64,000 nucleotides of DNA from contig JAECUM010004403.1 of the NCBI GenBank assembly GCA_016617855.1, forward strand, positions 1 to 64,000, read 5' to 3'. Below the pieces are notes generated by a model. The model ran no database searches. It worked only from the letters and a program-made list of their open reading frames with translations, and was not told the DNA's origin. The translations under genes and the position numbers were made by a program. This document shows positions 58,139 through 64,000 of this stretch, one piece after another. The stretch is from Megalonaias nervosa. Its lineage: Eukaryota > Mollusca > Bivalvia > Unionida > Unionidae. Within the stretch, counting starts at the first letter, position 1; every line of letters starts with the position of its first letter.

Positions 58139-59508
58139 CTACGGTCTTTCATACAGATTTATACTTAACGACTCTGACCTCAGATCGAGCAAGTGGCCAG
58201 ACTGGTCAGTAAGTTTGAAATGTATCCTCGATAAAAGACGACTATGACATCGCAGATAAACAACATTGATTGGTTCTGATACAATCAAATAACCTGGTGG
58301 GACTTGAGGGGTAAATGAGTAGAGAATGTATCCTTGTTGGGCCTGATTGGATTTATCAGTGTCAACTTGATAACTACCGTCGATAACATCACATACTAGA
58401 TTGACAGCGATCGTTGATGTGATATTAACGATACCCGGTGAAATGTGAAGGCCGCCACCGTATGGATCGTTGTTGTATCGGAGAATACTTGCCGGTGGGG
58501 CTATTTTTCTCCATGATTCAAGGATTTTTGGAAAATTTTCCTTGACAAGATCAATCATTAATTGTTTGAATTCACCGATTTTATGTCCAGTATATGTTTC
58601 TTCGTAAACTTTCTTAATTACATCTTTAGCATTTTCTGGGTCTTTATGATATTTATACGCATTTTTGACTAAAATATGTTTAGTATATTCAAAATCAAAT
58701 AATATTAAATTCAGATGCTGAATTGCTTCTATGATATTTTTTTCCGCATCTTCGCTGTAATAATATGTTAGATCAACGATTAAATTTTTGACACTGGTAA
58801 ACATCCGGTTAAATTCATCTACTGCGTCTGGGATTGTAACAGTGATAATTCTCATATCTATCATATTTTCATCTCTTCTCAGATCAGGAATTTCTTCTTG
58901 TCCATCAGTAAAAAATTTATTATTGGTCCACGGAATATCATTTCGGTAATCTGGAATTCTGATGAAATTTCGATCAGATGTCAGAAATTCATCTCGGCGT
59001 GGTTCTGGTGGTAAACTGGTGGAATATCTGGCCATCCTAATACTGATCTGATTGAAGACTGATATATGTCAACGGCGTAATCCGGAGAATTTATTTCAAC
59101 AGCCGAAGACAGCTTTGGCTCGTGGACGGTAATGGCAATCTTTGATTCTTTTCCTGTGATGGATTTAATTCTGCGCTGAAATTCTTCATTGATCTGTTCT
59201 ATTTGATAACTGCCCGTTGGAATACTAACTACTTGCCAGTCAAGAGTTCCATCGGGTTTATTTTTATTTGCAAATACTAATGAATTATTCGGTTGTAGTC
59301 CACCAAACGATTTTGACCTAATGTTGGGCCAACTATAATAAACTCGTAATTGCGCTAACGCTATCTCGGAAGCTGGTATTGCAGTTGGAAAATTAATACT
59401 GAATTCAGGATTAGCTGAACTCGCCGATATCATTGTGGATCTTAACGGAGCAGTATTAGTGACGATCTGTTGTAATAATTGTTGCGATCGCTGATCGAAC
59501 GATGTCAT
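58139..59508 (-). pseudogene. Minor capsid (penton-like) protein, probably one gene with a frameshift
   Basis: The first frame (59508-58981) contains ALAQLRVYYSWPNIRS, then IPTGSYQIEQINEEFQRRI and SSIRSVLGWPDIPP. The second (59035-58139) ends with TSTIAVNLVCDVIDGSYQ, YSFTPQVPPGYLIV and LLDLRSESLSINLY. Both are conserved features of a single Polinton structural protein, usually continuous. The frames differ by one base and overlap at 58981-59035. Between the two halves is a stretch of some 190 residues (DLTYYYSEDAEKNIIEAI, helical and charged) that I do not recall in relatives. If the overlap is real, two proteins would be made instead. The start codon carries TATAATAATG. Confidence 0.68.
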
Positions 59509-59518
59509 TATTATATTA

Positions 59519-60001
59519 TTATTGTTTTAAATCCTGTTCAGGAATTTTTTCATCCATAACATCGTTATGGAATACGTCATTGTAGATCTTTATTATAATA
59601 CTGAATTCTTCGTCAGATATTATTCCATCATTAAGCGACGAAGAAATCAGTGATGATAATTTAGAGTATGCGGTTGTTGCAGTGTGTAATTTCATCATGT
59701 ACTCGTTCAATTTTTCATTCGTGCACGTATTTATCTTTTTCGCGATAATATTAAATATTCCAGCGATCGTGGTTGACGATGAAACAATGATTGTTACAAC
59801 GATCGGCGCCGTCATCGTCAACGTTGATAATACTACTCCGGTTCCAGCAACTAGCGTAGAAACCGAATAAACCATGATATCAACGACAACCGCACGTCTA
59901 CGATATTTCTTTATTTTTGCTGTATAATTATCGATGATGGTTTTTAATTTATTCTGCCAAGTTGTTACTTGATCGTATCTGTATCTGTTAACGTCTATCA
60001 T
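59519..60001 (-). CDS. Two-transmembrane-segment protein
   Basis: 160 residues. A basic stretch (KIKKYRRR, 29-36) precedes two hydrophobic segments at about 38-62 and 65-87 (TMTAPIVVTIIVSSS), followed by a helical C-terminal part with NDGIISDEEFSIIIKIYNDV. Similar small membrane proteins occur in many invertebrate Polintons between capsid genes; their role is unknown and may be in membrane penetration or particle assembly. The frame is intact, starts at TATAATG (59999-60005), and lies 10 bases from the minor capsid gene. Confidence 0.65.
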   Translation of the reverse strand: MIDVNRYRYDQVTTWQNKLKTIIDNYTAKIKKYRRRAVVVDIMVYSVSTLVAGTGVVLSTLTMTAPIVVTIIVSSSTTIAGIFNIIAKKINTCTNEKLNEYMMKLHTATTAYSKLSSLISSSLNDGIISDEEFSIIIKIYNDVFHNDVMDEKIPEQDLKQ

Positions 60002-60018
60002 TATACTTTAGTTGTTGT

Positions 60019-61011
60019 CTAAGACAAAGGAGGTGTTTCAGCTACAAATTCTATGCACCACCAGTAGGACGCCGAGGTTAATTTTTTATCATCTGATACC
60101 AGCATAAACGTTTCTTCAATATCTTTATTTAACACTACAGATACAGTCCCAGAAAAATTATCGGTTGAATAACGCCATGAAAATGTAGTAAATATTATAA
60201 ATTTTGCAGAGCTGAACACTGACAGCCTGTACACGCCAGTTACTTCTGCGGTATGTTTGATAGTGTTATCGCTTGGTGTCCATGTTGATGATCCCGATGA
60301 TACTGTGTATACGATATTGTTAATTTGTTTGTGTGGAATTTTAATCAGATTAGTTTTTTGAATGATATTAGGAATTCCACTGACAATCTCGGTGATTCTC
60401 GTATTCATATCTTTGAGATTTATGTCAACGGTTGGTGGACTTCCAAAAAATTCATTAGTGGTTCTGTTTACGTTTCTGCGAAAATTCATAAACAGTTGTA
60501 CATGATTAAAAAATTCAGTTCTAAATGCGGTCATTCCATCATTGATCGTCGACAACGAAGTTGTCATCGGAATATTGTTATCGTCTACATATTTCTTCGT
60601 TACAGCGTCGAGATTATCCGTCGGTTCTCCTACATTAATAATTTTATTGTTATTCATGTTAATGATACCGTTCATTATATCACCGGTTTTTAACACTCGT
60701 TCACTTATGCTATCTCGGATCGACGACGGAGTAACAACACTAGGAACAAGTTTGCCCTCTTTGTCATATACAGCAACAAGACCTTCTCGCGATAATCGAT
60801 TACGAATAATAATATCATTGATTGAAATATTACTCGACTTCAACTTTCCTTCACGGTTTTGAAATACAACAAGTTCGTTTGGATCAATGTTGGCAAGATT
60901 GAGCATGTCAGATAATTCATCATTGATCTGTTTTGTTACTCGCTTGAGTAAGTCTTCACTTGGTGCTTGTTGAGGTTTGGTTTTAGCTGATCTTCCGTAA
61001 ATATCTACCAT
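60019..61011 (-). CDS. Fibre-like structural protein
   Basis: 330 residues. Residues 45-90 contain two related strand motifs (FQNREGKLKSS and YDKEGKLVPS). Residues 109-144 contain TGDIMNGIINMNNNKIINVG and VTKKYVDD, the pattern found in phage and viral tail-fibre stalks. A predicted helical middle (about 150-225) leads to a strand-rich C-terminus (YTVSSGSSTWTPSD, YRLSVFSSAKF) that could be a knob domain of C1q/TNF-like type; that is a guess. It would act in attachment to the host cell. The frame is intact and starts at TATAATG (61009-61015). A relic of the N-terminal part is in copy 2 at 14261-14308. Confidence 0.68.
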   Translation of the reverse strand: MVDIYGRSAKTKPQQAPSEDLLKRVTKQINDELSDMLNLANIDPNELVVFQNREGKLKSSNISINDIIIRNRLSREGLVAVYDKEGKLVPSVVTPSSIRDSISERVLKTGDIMNGIINMNNNKIINVGEPTDNLDAVTKKYVDDNNIPMTTSLSTINDGMTAFRTEFFNHVQLFMNFRRNVNRTTNEFFGSPPTVDINLKDMNTRITEIVSGIPNIIQKTNLIKIPHKQINNIVYTVSSGSSTWTPSDNTIKHTAEVTGVYRLSVFSSAKFIIFTTFSWRYSTDNFSGTVSVVLNKDIEETFMLVSDDKKLTSASYWWCIEFVAETPPLS

Positions 61012-61029
61012 TATATGATTAGCGATTAT

Positions 61030-61896
61030 TTAATATATATTCGTGTACAGTTTTATGAGGTGGTTTTGTTGTCTTGATACAGCATCAAGTACTGCTAGTG
61101 CTTCACGGCCACCTATCGGCGGGTCGGTTATTTTTTGTGTTGGTAGCGTTGAATACCAGATTGGAATATTCTGAAGTCTGTCGACGTATTTTAAAAATTC
61201 TTTTGGTGGTGCCAGTCCGTACGAATCGAAATAAATAATTCCACGTGGATCAATCGCGTACGCAACCCAGCGAGTGCCATGACCAGAGCTTTTATCAAGA
61301 TTAATAACACCTGTTTCTTTCAGATTTGGATTTTTCGGTAATTGATCACACATAAAAACACCTCTGAAATTCTTTATATTTAATCGTGCAGCAGCATCGA
61401 GTAAATCAAAGTTAGACATCGGAAAAATCAGCGAGTCCCTGGAAGTCTTAATCCTTTTCCCGCAAACGTTGTTTGGTCGAGACCCTGGAAGTCTCAGACC
61501 GTGACCTCTTCGTTTCCTTTTTTTTAATCCTTTTCCTGTTGCTTTCTTTAATGCCATTCCAGCAGCTGTCCCAACTGCACCTAACGCAGCAGCTTTTGCA
61601 ACAGGTGGAGCGGCTGCGGCTATTATTGCTGGAATAGCTGCGAGAAGCGGAAATATTCCTCTGGTTTTAATAGTATCCTTGATTGCACCCACGGAAAGAT
61701 TTAATCGTATTCCTTTATTGGCATGTTTAGCTTCGTTGAATCTCTTAAACTGACGCTCGGTCAACGGTAATTTATTTGCACCGCTCATTTGTTCTTGTTT
61801 TAATGATATTTTTGTTCCGCATCGTGATGCTAACGGTGATTGTAATCGTTTAATCTGACCCGGGGTCAGACTGACACTAACATGATGATATGACAT
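61030..61896 (-). CDS. Adenain-like capsid maturation protease, catalytic residues altered
   Basis: 288 residues. The N-terminal 1-80 has two LT..Q-type helices (LTPGQIKRL, LTERQFKRF). Residues 81-114 are hydrophobic and 117-137 basic (KKATGKGLKKRKRRGHGL), like a pVI/pX-type core peptide fused ahead of the protease. The protease domain runs from 158: SNFDLLDAA, FRGVFMCDQLP, GHGTRWVAY, IYFDSYGLAPPKEF. The family triad is His-Asp/Glu-Cys. Asp224 is present, but the His position is Arg209 (codon 61270-61272), and the Cys position appears as Gly262 in IGGREALAVL. The frame is open, yet the enzyme should be inactive. It directly follows the major capsid gene, as in copy 2. Confidence 0.78.
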   Translation of the reverse strand: MSYHHVSVSLTPGQIKRLQSPLASRCGTKISLKQEQMSGANKLPLTERQFKRFNEAKHANKGIRLNLSVGAIKDTIKTRGIFPLLAAIPAIIAAAAPPVAKAAALGAVGTAAGMALKKATGKGLKKRKRRGHGLRLPGSRPNNVCGKRIKTSRDSLIFPMSNFDLLDAAARLNIKNFRGVFMCDQLPKNPNLKETGVINLDKSSGHGTRWVAYAIDPRGIIYFDSYGLAPPKEFLKYVDRLQNIPIWYSTLPTQKITDPPIGGREALAVLDAVSRQQNHLIKLYTNIY

Positions 61897-61928
61897 TTAT
61901 GATATATATTTGATTTCTAAATACTGAT

Positions 61929-63317
61929 TTAAATCAGCGCTTGCATATTCTCTACGGGGGCATCAACGACTCTCATGAGACCACCAACACCTTCAAGTAA
62001 CATTGTTTTATCGCTGAGTATAACGGCGATTGCGCTGTAATTAGCAATAACTCCTCGCATCACACGAGCTCGAAAGTGTATGTCAACGACGGACTGTCTA
62101 AACAAATCCAAATGTTCCAGCGAAAAGTAATAAATCGGGTACAACTTTGTAAAATCTAGCTGTGATATTTGTAAACCAGTATCAATATTTTGATCACGTC
62201 CCATAAACGACATTAGACGATGATACGCACGCGCTACATGATTTAGCTCAAAATTCAACAAAATATCCTCTGATGGTTCTTGATGTCCGTTTATTCTCAA
62301 TGAAACCTCGGAAACACCGAGTTTGTCAAATATCATTGCGCTACGCGTTTGATCATTTACTCGTGCAGTATTTTGAAGTGCAACGAATATATGTCGCGGT
62401 GCAAAAACACCTTGCTGAGAAGCTATTTGCCACGTAAATACCCCATTTATATCACTTTGAGCAGCATCTGTGGTTGTTGTTAACCAAGACAATGTTGACT
62501 TGCCGCCGCGGCTCATAAAAGCGAGTAACCGATCTTCTTCAGATATTGCTGGAGTCATTGCTGGCATCCACAATGAAAGTTTTGTCAGCATTACTTTACC
62601 AGCATCACCGGCGGGTCGCCATATTGCATCATCGTCGGTTGCTTTTCGTATGAGCACAATTGTATGTTTGGCTCCGAAAATGACCTTTCGTACGTGTCTG
62701 CAGAATCCAAAAATATGTGATAGTGGAATCGCGCAAGAAAATCTTCGGTTGTTCCCCTGCAACATTTCTCGACGTGATCTAAATCCTAAGTTGAAATCTA
62801 TATCGACATTAATAATCATGCTTTGCACATCCACGTCGGCATTTCTAGCAAAGTTCCTTGGTCGCCCTATTTCATACTGGTTGTATTCAGGACTATCAGA
62901 AGTGTCCTTGGTAAACATCATTGATGGACCAGCTGATCTTGAATAATCGTCGCTGTATCTTGCAAGGCCAATTATCGTCGTTGCAACGTCAACATCTTTT
63001 TGAATCGATTCAATATTTCTTCCGTCGATCATGTACGTGGCGCTGTCGAACAACGCCATGATACCGTTGTTGACAAAACCAACACTAACATTAGCGTCAA
63101 ATTCAGTATTATCTGTTTTTAAAATTTCACCTTCTACTTCAATAAATGCTTCAGCGGGTAAGAAATATCTACTTGTATCTTGAACTTGAAGTTCAATTCG
63201 TCCGCGCTGATCTGGAATTCGAGCGTCATAAGAATAATATTGATAATCACGCACAGACTCATCCTTGAGAACCGGTGCGTCCATGTCAAATGCGGGATCA
63301 GATATATGTTTGAACAT
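61929..63317 (-). CDS. Major capsid protein (double jelly-roll type, Polinton-like)
   Basis: 462 residues, open throughout. Segments such as YYSYDARIPDQRGRIELQ, SRYFLPAEAFIEVEG, VGFVNNGIMALFDSATYMI, NGHQEPSEDILLNFE and FRQSVVDIHFRARV occur in order. The first three and the fourth are also seen in the decayed copy 2 gene. The assignment rests on gene order (directly before the protease), length, strand-rich composition and similarity of style to Polinton capsid proteins; the fold itself cannot be seen from sequence alone. The start codon context is CATAACATG. It would form the hexameric capsomers of the icosahedral shell. Confidence 0.75.
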   Translation of the reverse strand: MFKHISDPAFDMDAPVLKDESVRDYQYYSYDARIPDQRGRIELQVQDTSRYFLPAEAFIEVEGEILKTDNTEFDANVSVGFVNNGIMALFDSATYMIDGRNIESIQKDVDVATTIIGLARYSDDYSRSAGPSMMFTKDTSDSPEYNQYEIGRPRNFARNADVDVQSMIINVDIDFNLGFRSRREMLQGNNRRFSCAIPLSHIFGFCRHVRKVIFGAKHTIVLIRKATDDDAIWRPAGDAGKVMLTKLSLWMPAMTPAISEEDRLLAFMSRGGKSTLSWLTTTTDAAQSDINGVFTWQIASQQGVFAPRHIFVALQNTARVNDQTRSAMIFDKLGVSEVSLRINGHQEPSEDILLNFELNHVARAYHRLMSFMGRDQNIDTGLQISQLDFTKLYPIYYFSLEHLDLFRQSVVDIHFRARVMRGVIANYSAIAVILSDKTMLLEGVGGLMRVVDAPVENMQALI

Positions 63318-63337
63318 GTTATGTTATTGGTCATCGT

Positions 63338-63760
63338 CTAATACGAAGACCACTTCCTGCCATCAGACTTGCTGCTACATTGGTTTTCCTTTTCATCAGC
63401 TAACTCTGCTAGTTTTTGATCTGCGGCTTGATTTATTATTTTGCTAACACTTGCAGGCATCATTTCGGTGCTAGGTAATTTTACTGGTTGCCGAGGTTTT
63501 CGTCGTACTAATCGCAATAGTCTATCTTTGACTGTAATATATACTTTATTGGCAACATCACTAATACTTCTGTCACGAATAATGTCAATGTCTTTCATAC
63601 ATAATTGTTTCGTGACAGGTATTACTTTTGGGGCGATTCTTCAAAATAAACCCTTAACAACATCACCGAGTCCATCTCCGTAAAATTTCTTGTATACAGG
63701 TAATCTTGAATTTACCACCCTGACCATGGTTTGTCCACGTTGAGCAACATGTATGATCAT
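63338..63760 (-). pseudogene. Small basic protein with internal TGA (core-peptide-like)
   Basis: From ATG 63760 the frame gives MIIHVAQRGQTMVRVVNSRL, PVYKKFYGDGLGDVVKGLF, then TGA at 63641-63643. The same frame continues with about 14 residues and the open reading frame from 63598 (VYITVKDRLLRLVRRKPRQ, ending in KSDGRKW). The first part resembles short basic peptides found before Polinton capsid genes and could bind DNA. One stop separates two halves of about 140 codons. TATAATAG precedes the start. The frame at 63663-63854 on the same strand is a shadow. Confidence 0.6.
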
Positions 63761-63798
63761 CTATTATAATAATTATATCTAACTGTTTAATCAGTGAC

Positions 63799-64000
63799 TT
63801 AGTCACTATGATAATCATCGGTAATTTCATTAATGAGAGACCGATATACGCCAACGTCTATAATACCACCTGTAAATAATCGTTGACAAATTGATGAGAT
63901 TTCGTTGATAATTTCAGGAGAATTATTACCAGCTCGTTTTCCACCAACCAGAATTTCTAATCTATCCACGTCAGCTACGACGTTGTCGGGGCAAGTAACA
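63799..64000 (-). CDS. Partial gene running off the window edge
   Basis: 67 codons without a stop from 63999 down to TAA at 63799-63801, with no ATG, so the 5' part lies beyond the window. The segment LEILVGGKRAGNNSPEIINE followed by LFTGGIIDVGVYRSLINEI looks like a small conserved protein seen in invertebrate Polintons (GS-AGN pattern). No function is known to me. Confidence 0.55.
   Translation of the reverse strand, partial: VTCPDNVVADVDRLEILVGGKRAGNNSPEIINEISSICQRLFTGGIIDVGVYRSLINEITDDYHSD

Larger units (their letters stand above)
49150..64000. mobile_element. Polinton/adintovirus-like element, copy 1 (right end beyond window)
   Basis: The set of A32-like ATPase, retroviral-type integrase, family-B-like polymerase, adenain-like protease, major and minor capsid proteins and PLA2-like protein is diagnostic of Polinton/Maverick-like viruses integrated in eukaryotic genomes. 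Replication and integration genes lie to the left, structural genes to the right, separated by a SINE and AT-rich DNA. The left limit is placed at the inverted repeat, as a guess. At least 14.6 kb are in the window, close to the usual 15-20 kb. Many lesions show that it is a relic. Confidence 0.88.

Noticed and set aside
60325..60862. 106- and 122-codon + frames opposite the fibre-like gene
   Set aside because: They are antisense shadows of an intact coding frame with clear motifs.
62470..62946. 158-codon + frame opposite the capsid gene
   Set aside because: It is a shadow of the major capsid gene on the other strand; no motif and no start context.
49409..64000. Adenovirus or large nucleocytoplasmic virus insertion
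   Set aside because: The protease and capsid styles overlap with adenoviruses, but the retroviral-type integrase and small-element gene set point to a Polinton/adintovirus-like element.

Overview
The window looks like AT-rich nuclear DNA of an aquatic invertebrate, most likely a mollusc (perhaps a bivalve; low confidence). The grounds are spliced, decayed protein genes, three tRNA-derived SINE families, dinucleotide microsatellites, Ty3/Gypsy and LINE relics, hAT-like MITEs, long degenerate minisatellites and Polinton/Maverick-like elements. No intact host housekeeping gene was recognised. No operons or bacterial features are present.

Layout. 0-2.1 kb holds a broken Gypsy integrase followed by an OTU-type cysteine protease domain. 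2.1-10.2 kb holds tandem repeats and unassigned DNA. 10.2-14.6 kb holds a SINE and a heavily decayed Polinton-like element (copy 2): a zinc-ribbon/SAP-like gene, then major capsid, adenain-like protease and fibre-like genes, all on the + strand, with a 317-bp MITE inside the capsid gene. 15-20.6 kb is nested retroelements: a deleted Gypsy element, a second MITE copy, and a LINE reverse transcriptase split exactly by a solo LTR with its target-site duplication. 20.8-42.5 kb is mostly repeats: SINEs, a second solo LTR, and minisatellites at 29.5-30.3 and 34.6-36.2 kb. 42.7-47.8 kb holds two convergent, decayed, intron-bearing genes, a RecQ-like helicase and a DUF6589 protein, with two SINEs of one family between them.

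49.1 kb to the window end is the centre of interest: a large Polinton/adintovirus-like element (copy 1), cut by the window edge. Left half: packaging ATPase (-), parvovirus-type phospholipase A2-like protein (+), retroviral-type integrase (+), and one very long ancestral reading frame on the minus strand joining a family-B-like DNA polymerase, a Pif1-like helicase and an HNH module, followed by a divergent zinc-ribbon gene and an HNH/NUMOD-like gene (+). After a 20-bp perfect hairpin, a tRNA-derived SINE and an AT-rich repeat come the structural genes, mostly on the minus strand: minor capsid-like, two-TM membrane protein, fibre-like protein, adenain-like protease, major capsid, a small basic protein, and a partial gene running off the end.

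In family terms these would form one mobile viral unit: integrase for insertion, polymerase-helicase for replication, ATPase plus protease plus capsid proteins for particle assembly, PLA2 and membrane protein for membrane passage. Here it is not functional as written. The integrase, ATPase, polymerase-helicase-HNH frame and several small genes carry stops or frameshifts, and the protease lacks two of its expected catalytic residues. Most capsid-side frames remain open. Many frameshifts sit in or near homopolymers, so assembly error is a live alternative for those, but not for the in-frame stops.
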